Source of the DNA: Anaerolineae bacterium
Lineage (GTDB): Bacteria > Chloroflexota > Anaerolineae > Aggregatilineales > J027
Reading direction: 5' to 3'
Length of the DNA stretch: 64,000 nt
Assembly (NCBI GenBank): GCA_021463865.1
Contig: JAJTXY010000020.1
Location: 1-64,000 of the forward strand
In this document: in pieces, positions 33,039-41,463 of the stretch
Numbering within the stretch: position 1 is the stretch's first letter
Layout of the letters: each line of letters begins with the position of its first letter
Made by a program: the position numbers and the translations under genes
The notes under the pieces: model-generated
Told to the model about the DNA's origin: nothing
Database searches by the model: none
Seen by the model: the letters and a program-made list of their open reading frames with translations, nothing else

Positions 33039-33332
33039 ATGCGGAAGAAATTAAGTAACCGCGTAGCCGAATTGGTGGCGATCAAAGCACGACGCGAAAA
33101 TCGTACAATCAATAAAACAACTATCGGCAATGAGTTAGGTTTGTCAAAGCGGACTGTTGATTTATGGATGGCGAATCAGGTTACTCGTTTCGATGATGAT
33201 ATTTTGCTCAAATGGAGCGAGTATCTGTCTTGCGGGATCGGTGATTTATTCATTGTGGAAGAAGTTGAATCCAAGGTGGATGAAGACCCTGAATCAAAAG
33301 CCTACCTAACCCCCTTCGCGGTTCCGGCTTAG
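33039..33332 (+). CDS. XRE/Cro-type DNA-binding regulator
   Basis: AGGAA lies 8 nt upstream of ATG 33039. Residues about 25-60 form an HTH with NKTTIGNELGLSKRTVDLWMANQVTRF, like the Cro/C1 family. The C-terminus is acidic. It is transcribed from the promoter next to the two operators and is the natural candidate for repressor or Cro of this prophage. The C-terminal 11 nt of the coding region start a perfect 11-bp inverted repeat with 33335-33345. Confidence 0.72.
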   Translation: MRKKLSNRVAELVAIKARRENRTINKTTIGNELGLSKRTVDLWMANQVTRFDDDILLKWSEYLSCGIGDLFIVEEVESKVDEDPESKAYLTPFAVPA

Positions 33333-33345
33333 TAGGTTAGGTAGG
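33301..33345. repeat. 11-bp perfect inverted repeat at the end of the regulator gene
   Basis: CCTACCTAACC (33301-33311) and GGTTAGGTAGG (33335-33345) with a 23-nt loop. No T-tract. It spans the stop codon of the regulator gene and could act as RNA hairpin or protein site. Confidence 0.55.
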
Positions 33346-33358
33346 CGGAGACAAGGCA

Positions 33359-33580
33359 ATGGCGAAGAAAAAGCAGATGGTTGTTATCATAACCGTCCCC
33401 TATCGAGGTGCTGATCCAAATATCAAAAAAGAGCAGAAGATCATTGCTCAATATTTGAAAATGGGTTACTACCTCAAGAGCCACGATGAAATCCAAGGCG
33501 GCTGCTTGTCTTCAAAACGGAGTCGGTTGACGTTCATTCTTGATGAACATGGTATTGGTCATCAAGTCATGCGACGATAA
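33359..33580 (+). CDS. Unknown basic protein (73 aa)
   Basis: Product starts KKKQMVVIITVPYRG and contains KKEQKIIAQYLKMGYYLKSHDE. It is soluble and basic, probably co-transcribed with the regulator. Function unknown. Confidence 0.5.
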   Translation: MAKKKQMVVIITVPYRGADPNIKKEQKIIAQYLKMGYYLKSHDEIQGGCLSSKRSRLTFILDEHGIGHQVMRR

Positions 33581-34093
33581 AAAGATAGACCTGCCGTCCA
33601 CTGCTTAGAATCACTAGACGGCAAGCCAGACCATTTTGGTGATGTTACGAGCATCACGGCACTTTAAAAACAGATGACGAAACGCAAACGACACGGGTGT
33701 ATCTGATTGCGCGGACAATGGCATTGTGATATATTAATGGCAGAGTCTACGCTTTAACTCTCCCACACGTTTGTAATTCAACTAGGCCGATACCCCCATC
33801 GCAGTTTATGACAGGGCCGCGATGGGAGCGATCCCTTTTTTGGATTTAGTCATCAGTATAAGCGGTTTCCCCATACGATGCAAGGAAATTGTCAGGTAAA
33901 TAGGCCAGACGGACTAGTGCCGGGAGGGAATTGGTTCGTGATAAATTCAATTATCACTTTTCGAGAACGTTGAATGGCTTGAGAATGCGGCGGGAATTGG
34001 TTACGATAACCCTGATTATCACGAATAAAGTTTTCTGATTAAGTAGAGTTATTGTACACCCACCGTCTGAAAATCTTCGTGTGAAAAATCTAA
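33581..34093. other. Intergenic stretch at the right end of the prophage
   Basis: No ORF with support. It holds a hairpin TGCCGTC/GACGGCA (about 33593-33623), a hairpin GTGATG/CATCAC (about 33640-33658), a second putative small RNA locus (33740-33841), a palindrome GTGATAA-N6-TTATCAC (33938-33957) and a direct repeat of GGGAATTGGTT (33926-33936 and 33992-34002, 66 bp apart) whose second copy is followed by GATAA-N6-TTATC (34005-34020). It is likely the prophage-host junction. Confidence 0.5.
33727..33841 (+). ncRNA. Second putative small RNA locus with extended -10 promoter and terminator
   Basis: An extended -10 TGA-TATATT (33727-33735) with a weak -35 TTGCGC (33707-33712, 17-nt spacer) faces an ORF-free interval. 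CAACTAGGCCG (33779-33789) and TCGCAGT (33799-33805) repeat the segment at 2805-2822, with a 9-nt gap here. CCCATCGC/GCGATGGG (33795-33802/33819-33826) and then GGGA-GCGA-TCCC-TTTTTT (33824-33841) are mutually exclusive hairpins, the latter terminator-like. Could be an RNA related to the 2.8-kb locus or a right attachment region. Confidence 0.45.
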
Positions 34094-34837
34094 TCAAAAA
34101 TTCGGGTAGACATCAATGCCAAGCAAGCGTCCGATGGCGACAATGAGCGGCGCTATGAGCAGGGCAGGCAGATAATTTGCCATGCGCGGGTGTTTAACAT
34201 CCAGCAAAATCAAACTGAGGCCGATAAGCAGCAGGCCACCTGCCGAACTCATCTCGTTAATCATATCATCCGTCATAATGTTTCCGGCAAGATAGCCAGC
34301 CAATGCAAGGCCACCCTGAATGACGATGATGGTGACAATTGAAAAACTAACGCCGATCCCCAATGAGGCCGCAAATGCCAATGCCGCGAATCCATCCAAA
34401 ACGGCTTTGATAGCGAGTAGCTGGTAATTGCCGGAGATGCCATCTTGAATCGAGCCGACAAACGTCAATGGGCCGATGCAAAAAACAAGGCTGGCGGTTA
34501 CAAAGCCATTAATGAAGCGCTCACGGGCTGAATCAAAATCACCCTCCTGACCGGGTTGACTGCGTTTGGCGACCCATGCCTGAAGCCGACTCGCAAAATC
34601 ATCCAGTCCTTTTTGAATGTTGATAGCTTCCCCAATGATGACCCCCAAGATGAGGCTAATCAGAGGAATGATAATGTTGCCCGACAGCATAGCATTGTCA
34701 ATGCCGACGACTAATGTGACTAAGCCGAGTCCGGTAATCACTGAAGTTTGGGTATTTTTGGGGAGGCGGTCACCAATCATCAGGCCGAGGGCGCTGCCAA
34801 TGGCGACGGTAATGACGTTGAGAATCGTGCCGATCAT
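34094..34837 (-). CDS. DUF554 family membrane protein (YdfK/YqgA-like)
   Basis: The 247-residue product has seven to eight hydrophobic segments (LNVITVAIGSALGLMIG at the start, LISLILGVIIGEAINI, LVFCIGPLTFVGSIQDG). GGLLLIGLSLILLDVKHPRMANYLPALLIAPLI is the typical DUF554 end. The family is an integral membrane protein of unproven function, possibly a transporter. It is the first recognisable host gene after the prophage. Confidence 0.85.
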   Translation of the reverse strand: MIGTILNVITVAIGSALGLMIGDRLPKNTQTSVITGLGLVTLVVGIDNAMLSGNIIIPLISLILGVIIGEAINIQKGLDDFASRLQAWVAKRSQPGQEGDFDSARERFINGFVTASLVFCIGPLTFVGSIQDGISGNYQLLAIKAVLDGFAALAFAASLGIGVSFSIVTIIVIQGGLALAGYLAGNIMTDDMINEMSSAGGLLLIGLSLILLDVKHPRMANYLPALLIAPLIVAIGRLLGIDVYPNF

Positions 34838-34855
34838 AAAAACTATTCCTGTTTA

Positions 34856-34895
34856 TAAAAAATAGCCGCCAGAGAGTGTACCCTCCGGCGGTTGA
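34856..34895 (-). terminator. Terminator of the PBP1A gene
   Basis: On the minus strand CCGCC (34887-34891) and GGCGG (34866-34870) pair around a 16-nt interior that contains a second short stem, and TTTTTT follows. It ends the PBP1A transcript before the DUF554 gene. Confidence 0.65.
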
Positions 34896-34923
34896 TGGCG
34901 ACTTTTACGGATTTGCCGATTTT

Positions 34924-37900
34924 TTACTGGGTCGGCGTAGAAACCGCTGCGGGTGCTTGATTATTAAAGACGGTGATTGGCACCCGGACATCCAAAAAGG
35001 CGTTGTTGGTGGCATAGGCGACCAGACGCAGCACGTATTGTCCGTCCGGGGTATCAATGCTGTTCCAACCACCCAAAAACGAATTGGCATCTGGTTCTTG
35101 AATAGTGTAGGTTTGCCCGGCGAGGGTGGTGAAATTTTCAGTTCCCACTGGGGCAATCTGGAACTCATATCTTTGGAAGTTTGGCAAGCTCACTTGACCA
35201 AGCAACTGTACCGGGCCGGATACGGTTGCTCCCGGTGCAGGACTGTTCAACACAACAATAGGTCGCGGCTGGTCGGCGGTACATTCCTCAACGGGAGGGG
35301 TCTGCAAGGGCAGTGTCAACCCGCGCGACTGCGCCCATGCCTGACCTTCGGGGCGATTGTTAATCCAGCTAATCGCAGTGGCATCAGTGGTCATGAGGTA
35401 GGTTTGTGGTTGGGCATACTCTTGGCAATACTGGTTCGCAATGCGATTGGTAAAGGGATCAACATTGACCACCTGCAACAAACTATCCGTGCCTTGTGGG
35501 GGCGGTTGTGAATTCCAAAATACTTCAAAGTAATCTCCACCGGGGCCGCAGCCATTGGTGGGAACTGTCGTACCTGTGTCATTACAAATCTGCTGCTGAA
35601 CAATGCCACCGGGTTGTGGGAAACTAACATTCGGTTTGCCTTGAAGTGCCGCCGATATGGTTGCATTCCAGACCGGGGCAGCTACCCCATACCCTGTTTC
35701 GCCGCCTGTCGGACGATTATCCGTATTGCCCATCCATACCCCGACGACCACTTGGGGTGTCCAGCCAATTGTCCATGCGTCACGGTTTTCATCGGTTGTA
35801 CCTGTCTTAACCGCAACCGTATAGCCTGCCACTTCCATCGGGTAGCCAGTGCCGAATTCTTCTGACCGAGCCTGATTGTCCGACAGAATGGAGCTAATCA
35901 GATAAGCGTGTTCAGATCGGATCACCGGAATGCCTTGCAGCGCATTCATGTCCACTTGGAAAATGATGTCCCCCGTCACGGTTTCGATACGGCTGATACC
36001 AAACGGTTCCCGCCGAATCCCTCCATTGGCAAAGGCGGCATAGGCAGCCACCATGTCAAACAAGCGCACTTCAGCCGCGCCTAACGCTGAGGGCAGACCA
36101 ACAGCGGTGGGGGATTGCAGTGGGAATTCAATGCCCATATCATTCGCTTTTTGTTGGAAGCGTTCCGTGCCTACACAGTCAAGGGCTTTTACAGCAGGCA
36201 CATTCAATGAGTTGGAAAGCGCTCGTCGAATGGTCACAGGCCCTCGGAACGTGCGGTCATAGTTCAAGGGTTCATAGACAGATGGCGGATTGCCCCACAC
36301 CGTCGGGGTATCCCACAACACCGTGCCGGGGCTGAAGTAAGGGGCAGCGGCGTTATAACATTGGCTTGCTGGGTCAATGCCCTCAAACGCGGTGACATAC
36401 ACCACTGGTTTGATAGATGACCCCGGTTGCTGCGGCGTGAGAGATACATTGACCTGACCGTCAATCTCATCATTGTTGAAGTCCGCGCTACCGACCATGC
36501 CCCAGACAGCACCTGTTTGTGGGTCAATCACCACCACCGAGCCATTTTCGATGTCAAAGCGTGCCCGTGCTTGATTTAGTTGGTCAATTACCGCCTGTTG
36601 GGCAGCGTTTTGGATGGTCGGGTCGAGGGTGGTGTAGACATTAAAGCCCGTCGCGTAAATCGTATCCGCCCCATAGGTTTCGGTCAGTTGATCCCAAATC
36701 CAATTTACAAAATGGGCATAACGCAGATCACGGGCGGGTTGCTCAAAAATCTTGGTTTCGACCAAAGCGCGGTCAATGGCAAAGTTGGGGTCGGCATTTA
36801 AAAATTCTGGCGTCACACACAGCGGCTGCGCGAGATCATAGGGGAAAGGTGTTCCGTCGGAATAGCCGTTGAAGGTGTTTTCAAGTTGGATACAGCCGTT
36901 GCCATTGGCTTCGGTCATGAGGCGCAGGACTTCGCTCATACGCCCAATCGAACCTTCGCGGTTGCTGATGGGGCTGTAGGTGGCAGGCGCTTGGGGTAGA
37001 CCCGCTAACAAGGCGGCTTCGGCGATATTTAAATCCGAGGCGGGTTTATCAAAATAGGCTTGGGCGGCAGCCTCGATGCCATAGGCGAGATTGCCATAAT
37101 AAATCTCATTGAGATACAGTTCCAAGATTTCGTTCTTGTCATATTTGCGGCTGAGTTCGGCGGCAAGGATGATTTCGGTGATTTTACGTTCACTGGATAC
37201 CTGTGCCGCAAAATCTTCTTCCAAAATCAACTGACGCACCAATTGTTGGGTAATGGTGCTTGCGCCAGAACGTGGGCCTTCGCCAGTTACGTTAGTGTAT
37301 ACGGCACGCAAAATCGAAAAGACACTGAAACCGGGATTTTCGTAATAGGTTTCATCTTCGGTAGCGACAGTCGCATGAATGACCCAAGGGGAAATTTCTT
37401 CTAATGGGACGGAAGTCCGTGCCCCTTCACGTGGGTCGTTATATTCGGCCAGCACATTGCCCTGTGCGTCATAAATGCGGGTGGTCTGGAAATTGGAGGC
37501 CTGTTGACCGAGATTGTCAATCTTGTCCTGATACTTGCCAACCACTGACATATAGTAACCAACCATGCCGAGCAGCATACACAGGGTTATGCCTAGCCCC
37601 GCCACAATTCCGGCGACCCCAACCCACACCCCATAACGAATGATGTTGCTGCGTTCAAAGGGGTGATCATAGGCCGCGCTGTAATCGGGTTGAATGCCAA
37701 CTTGTTTAGGCGGAGCGCCGGTTGGGATATTGGCGGAGGCATCCACCGGGCGGGGCGATTCAATGGTGGCCCCCATTGCGGCTTGAGCAGCTTGCACGGG
37801 TGAAACAATCGTTGGCGCACTGACAGGCGAACTTGGCGCACCCGCCGACGGGATGGTTTTGTCACTAATCCCCCCTGCCGGAGCCGCTGCATCGGGGCTA

Positions 37901-39270
37901 GGTTTGGGCTGTTGAAAGTCGCCCCATGTCGGTTCGTCGGCACGTGGGGTAAAGGCTTGGATATTGACCATTGTAGCGTTGGGGTCATCTTCGGGTACAC
38001 GCTGGGGCAGCGGCATCCCATATTCATCCAGCGCGATTTTGGTCGGTTCTTGGGAGGGCTGTACCAATCCAAACGCCCCAACTCCAGCGGCAGCCACAGG
38101 CGCTTGGACATTGGTTTCTGTGGGGACGTAATTGCCACGTACCCCTTGCCCGGCGGCGACCACTGGCTGCGACCCCGTTTGGGGTGGGGCATCGGGAATC
38201 CATTCACGTCCATCAAAGCGATACCAACGATTACTATCTACACCAAGCGTCCACCAACGTCCTTGATCGTCCAGCACCATCAAGCGGCGCAGTTCGGTTT
38301 CCAGTTGAGCACGAGTGATCTGGCCCTGCTTAAACTGGTCGCGCAGGATTTGTACCGACTGCTCCACTTCACGGAAACGGGCGGCGGCAACTTCACGGGC
38401 CGATGGCTGTGGGGTAATCGGCTGACTGGGGCCAGTTCCCGTGATCTGAGGGGGTTCTTGGGCCTGAAAACCAGACGATTGGGGCGTGGGTTTCTTTTGC
38501 ATGTCGCCTGTATCTCCCAAAACATGGGTTGCATTTGCAGTGGTTAAAGGAGTGCTTTGAGGATTCGCCGCAATCGCATCCAGCGGATTGGTGTCGGCTA
38601 CAGGGGTATCGCGGACGCCGCCTAAGCCACGTTCAACCGCTAAAATCTCGCCCGTGCCTTGCTGTTGCAAGGATGCTGCTTCCTCAAGTGTCAACCCCTG
38701 ACTGGGTTCTTCCAGCGCACGCTCTATATCGCGCAGACCGCTTGATTCTGCTTCCAATGCGATTGAGAGGGGCACTTCGGGCGCTTCTTTAAAACCCTCT
38801 GCTGATTGCAACCCCTCTGGTGCTTCTAATGGCTCAAAAACCGTGCCTTCTGCAATCGGGGCAGCGGGCGGTTCAGTGGCTTCTAAGGGTTCGGTAGAGG
38901 ATTCAGTGACAGCAGTTGCCGAGGGGATACTGTCGAGATTTAATGCAACTGAGGCGCTGGCCGCAATGGTCGGCAAATCAACCGTGTTGCTTGGTGAATA
39001 CCAGCCGCCTTCCCGCAGAGGAACAGTACCGGGGAGTAGCTCCGGTGTTGTCACGGGGGCTTGACTGCGCGTGGCAAGTTCCTCGGTTGAGAGGGCATTC
39101 GCTGGTTTGTACCAACGTTGTCGGGAAGTTTCTTGGGCAATCAGCCGCCAACCGGCTGTATCACCTGAACCGGGTAGAGGCTCTGTGTCGCCATTTCCCG
39201 AAGTCCCCGTGTTGATTTCGGGCAGATCACTCTGGGAATTTATGGGTAATTCGTTGGGGTTATCGCTCAT
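34924..39270 (-). CDS. Penicillin-binding protein 1A with a large N-terminal arm
   Basis: Class A PBP of 1448 residues, about twice the usual length. Residues 1-540 are cytoplasmic and low-complexity, with one short folded unit (LRDQFKQGQITRAQLETEL, SHOCT-like, then RWYRFDGREWIPDAPP). A transmembrane helix lies at about 545-575. The GT51 transglycosylase (ATEDETYYENPG, ASTITQQLVRQ) spans about 630-770. The transpeptidase has SSIK (Ser about 948), SNSLN (about 1020) and KTGT (about 1153). An Ig-like domain forms the end. ATG 39270 (MSDNPNEL) is taken as start. Confidence 0.9.
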   Translation of the reverse strand: MSDNPNELPINSQSDLPEINTGTSGNGDTEPLPGSGDTAGWRLIAQETSRQRWYKPANALSTEELATRSQAPVTTPELLPGTVPLREGGWYSPSNTVDLPTIAASASVALNLDSIPSATAVTESSTEPLEATEPPAAPIAEGTVFEPLEAPEGLQSAEGFKEAPEVPLSIALEAESSGLRDIERALEEPSQGLTLEEAASLQQQGTGEILAVERGLGGVRDTPVADTNPLDAIAANPQSTPLTTANATHVLGDTGDMQKKPTPQSSGFQAQEPPQITGTGPSQPITPQPSAREVAAARFREVEQSVQILRDQFKQGQITRAQLETELRRLMVLDDQGRWWTLGVDSNRWYRFDGREWIPDAPPQTGSQPVVAAGQGVRGNYVPTETNVQAPVAAAGVGAFGLVQPSQEPTKIALDEYGMPLPQRVPEDDPNATMVNIQAFTPRADEPTWGDFQQPKPSPDAAAPAGGISDKTIPSAGAPSSPVSAPTIVSPVQAAQAAMGATIESPRPVDASANIPTGAPPKQVGIQPDYSAAYDHPFERSNIIRYGVWVGVAGIVAGLGITLCMLLGMVGYYMSVVGKYQDKIDNLGQQASNFQTTRIYDAQGNVLAEYNDPREGARTSVPLEEISPWVIHATVATEDETYYENPGFSVFSILRAVYTNVTGEGPRSGASTITQQLVRQLILEEDFAAQVSSERKITEIILAAELSRKYDKNEILELYLNEIYYGNLAYGIEAAAQAYFDKPASDLNIAEAALLAGLPQAPATYSPISNREGSIGRMSEVLRLMTEANGNGCIQLENTFNGYSDGTPFPYDLAQPLCVTPEFLNADPNFAIDRALVETKIFEQPARDLRYAHFVNWIWDQLTETYGADTIYATGFNVYTTLDPTIQNAAQQAVIDQLNQARARFDIENGSVVVIDPQTGAVWGMVGSADFNNDEIDGQVNVSLTPQQPGSSIKPVVYVTAFEGIDPASQCYNAAAPYFSPGTVLWDTPTVWGNPPSVYEPLNYDRTFRGPVTIRRALSNSLNVPAVKALDCVGTERFQQKANDMGIEFPLQSPTAVGLPSALGAAEVRLFDMVAAYAAFANGGIRREPFGISRIETVTGDIIFQVDMNALQGIPVIRSEHAYLISSILSDNQARSEEFGTGYPMEVAGYTVAVKTGTTDENRDAWTIGWTPQVVVGVWMGNTDNRPTGGETGYGVAAPVWNATISAALQGKPNVSFPQPGGIVQQQICNDTGTTVPTNGCGPGGDYFEVFWNSQPPPQGTDSLLQVVNVDPFTNRIANQYCQEYAQPQTYLMTTDATAISWINNRPEGQAWAQSRGLTLPLQTPPVEECTADQPRPIVVLNSPAPGATVSGPVQLLGQVSLPNFQRYEFQIAPVGTENFTTLAGQTYTIQEPDANSFLGGWNSIDTPDGQYVLRLVAYATNNAFLDVRVPITVFNNQAPAAVSTPTQ

Positions 39271-39368
39271 ACTATAATGATGTCTCCCAAACGTAATAAA
39301 TCTATTGACATACCGTAATTTAGCCAAATCTAAAGAGTATTATAACACCCATTAGCGCTGAGAAAAAC

Positions 39369-40364
39369 CTAACGGCGTTGATGCGCTTCGGTGCGGGGTT
39401 GCCAGTAGACAATCCCATCGTGGTAGTCACGGGTGAGTTTGCCGTCGCGTTCAAGGAGGTCAATATGCCCCAAGACTTCGGATAGGGCCAAGTATTTTTC
39501 GCTGGAAGGGACATGGGCAAACATTTTTTCGGTCAAATCCCATAGATGATAGGCGTGGCCCTCAAAAAAGTCGAGGATTTGGGCAGCCCGTTTGTAATGA
39601 AAAGCAACCCGTTTTTCGACCAAGCTCCGCACATCTTCAACGGGTGCGCCGTGCCCTGAATAGGCTATTCGAATATCGAGAGCGGCGATGCGTTGGAGTT
39701 GCGCAATATATTCCAATAGGCGGCGTGGACGGGGTTGACCTTCAACAGCGGCGGGTTCAATCAAGGGATTGGAGCTAATTTTCAGAATGATATGGTCAGA
39801 GGCGATGAGCGTTTGACTGGCGGCGTGGTAGAGACAAATCAGATCGCCTGCATGACCGGGGGTATGATAGACTTGCCATTCGACGCCGCCTGCTTCTACT
39901 CTATCCCCTTCATCAAGTAGACGGAAAACGGGGGTAGGTTGATTACCATACCGCTGCAAAAATTCGTAACTGCGATTGATATGGCGAACGACCTCATCCG
40001 GTACAGCGGCCTCATGAAAAATCACTTGGGAAAACAGCTTATAACGTTCATGCGTCGTCGTTGGGTTATCCAAAAATGCGCGGGTTAGGGGATGTGCCAG
40101 AACTTTCGCTCCCGATTCTTCGGCGATTCGGGCTATCTGCCCCAAATGATCGGTGTGATGATGGGTAATGATGATTTGTTGAATATCGCGGAGGGTGTAG
40201 CCTGCTTGTGCCAACGTCCCCACCAGTGCGTCGTAGGCTTCGGGTGAATTTGGCCCAACATCAATCAATGTTAGGGGGTCCCCTTCTAAGAGGTAGACAT
40301 TAACAGGCCCAACCATAAAAGGGGTGGGAATCGGAAACTGATGGATGGTAGGTGTAATGGACAT
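39369..40364 (-). CDS. Metallo-beta-lactamase fold hydrolase
   Basis: The metal motif HHHTDHLG (about residue 60-66) with later His in TPGHAGDL and Asp in SDHIILK is the HxHxDH plus His/Asp set for two zinc ions. The rest, including a C-terminal winged-helix region, resembles LACTB2-like hydrolases. Substrate unknown (thioesters, nucleic acid or nucleotide phosphates in this superfamily). It lies 6 nt after the MaoC gene and is probably in one operon with it. Confidence 0.82.
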   Translation of the reverse strand: MSITPTIHQFPIPTPFMVGPVNVYLLEGDPLTLIDVGPNSPEAYDALVGTLAQAGYTLRDIQQIIITHHHTDHLGQIARIAEESGAKVLAHPLTRAFLDNPTTTHERYKLFSQVIFHEAAVPDEVVRHINRSYEFLQRYGNQPTPVFRLLDEGDRVEAGGVEWQVYHTPGHAGDLICLYHAASQTLIASDHIILKISSNPLIEPAAVEGQPRPRRLLEYIAQLQRIAALDIRIAYSGHGAPVEDVRSLVEKRVAFHYKRAAQILDFFEGHAYHLWDLTEKMFAHVPSSEKYLALSEVLGHIDLLERDGKLTRDYHDGIVYWQPRTEAHQRR

Positions 40365-40370
40365 GCAGAT

Positions 40371-40847
40371 TCAGTTCGTTTCGGTAGCCTCAGCAAATTC
40401 TTTCATTGCCACCAATACCGTCCATGTACCCTTTTGGGTAGTTTCACCGCGTTGATTAACGAGTTTAACGTCGAGGGTTACTAAGCCCCCACCCATACGT
40501 TTGGCTTCTTTTTTCTCGGTGACTTCGATCTGTACAGTAATCGTATCGCCCAACAAAATCGGTGCCCGAAATTTCCAGTCGAGACCCATAAACGCGATGA
40601 CCGTGCGTTCCATAAAACCGAGGGCATAGGCTTGCCCAGTGGCAGCAGATAGGCCCAACATGCCGTGTGCAATGCGCTGACCAAAGGGAGTCTTGCTTGC
40701 AAAATCAGCGTCGGTATGGTAAGGGTTATAATCGCCCGAAACCCCGGCAAAATTGACCACATCGGCTTCGGTAATCGTGCGCCCGCGTGAGATCATCGTA
40801 TGACCGACTTCCAGTTCTTCAAAATAGAGGCCACGTGGTGCTGTCAC
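40371..40847 (-). CDS. MaoC-like dehydratase (enoyl-CoA hydratase type)
   Basis: The hot-dog fold signature YNPYHTDADFASKTPFGQRIAHGML contains the R-hydratase Asp-x-x-x-x-His active site. Length (158 aa) is normal. Single hot-dog MaoC proteins hydrate 2-enoyl-CoA in fatty acid or propionate routes. RBS AGGAGA is just upstream of the ATG. With the neighbouring hydrolase it may act on acyl-CoA; this is inference. Confidence 0.85.
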   Translation of the reverse strand: MTAPRGLYFEELEVGHTMISRGRTITEADVVNFAGVSGDYNPYHTDADFASKTPFGQRIAHGMLGLSAATGQAYALGFMERTVIAFMGLDWKFRAPILLGDTITVQIEVTEKKEAKRMGGGLVTLDVKLVNQRGETTQKGTWTVLVAMKEFAEATETN

Positions 40848-40930
40848 AAAAACTCTCCTTTTGGCAGGCGAAATAAAATAGAGTTTAAACTTGACCCTCT
40901 CGTTTGTCTAGCATTTCGCCAAGTGGACTA

Positions 40931-41317
40931 CTAGGAATCCTGTGAGACTTCGGATTGAGCCTCTGCGACTAAGCGTTCGACTTCTCGATTAAATTGCTCC
41001 AAATGAACCGGTTTCGACAAAAAACCATCGGCCTTATATTTTTGCGAAATCCGTGCCGCTTCGTGGTGGGCACTGACGACCAAAACACGAGTACGTGCCA
41101 ACGACGGGGTACTTCGTACCAATCCTAACACTGTATCCCCCGAAGCATTGGGCATCATCAAATCGAGGATGATGAGGTCAGGTAGAAATTGTTGTACCAT
41201 GTCTATTGCTTCGAGGCCGTCATTGGCCTGCATAAATTCGTGTCCGGCGCGGCGCAGAAACAGCTTCCACACCTCCACCATATCTGGCTCGTCGTCCACC
41301 AAAAGTATACGTGCCAT
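40931..41317 (-). CDS. CheY-like response regulator (receiver only)
   Basis: 128 residues with the acidic pocket LLVDDEPDM (Asp 8, Asp 9), phospho-acceptor LIILDLMMP (Asp about 53), Ser in VLVVSAH and Lys in FLSKPV (about 105). There is no output domain. It is probably a stand-alone regulator of a kinase encoded elsewhere. It is read away from the aldehyde dehydrogenase gene. Confidence 0.9.
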   Translation of the reverse strand: MARILLVDDEPDMVEVWKLFLRRAGHEFMQANDGLEAIDMVQQFLPDLIILDLMMPNASGDTVLGLVRSTPSLARTRVLVVSAHHEAARISQKYKADGFLSKPVHLEQFNREVERLVAEAQSEVSQDS

Positions 41318-41463
41318 GCCGATGCTACCCTATCTCTATCCTTACTATAGCTTCATTGTACCCCGCATTAATATCTGTTTGCCTAATGGCGTCAATTTTT
41401 CACGGTAATTTCATGGCAGGGTAGAATAGACACATAAATTTTTGAAAAAATGGAGCAACAGCA

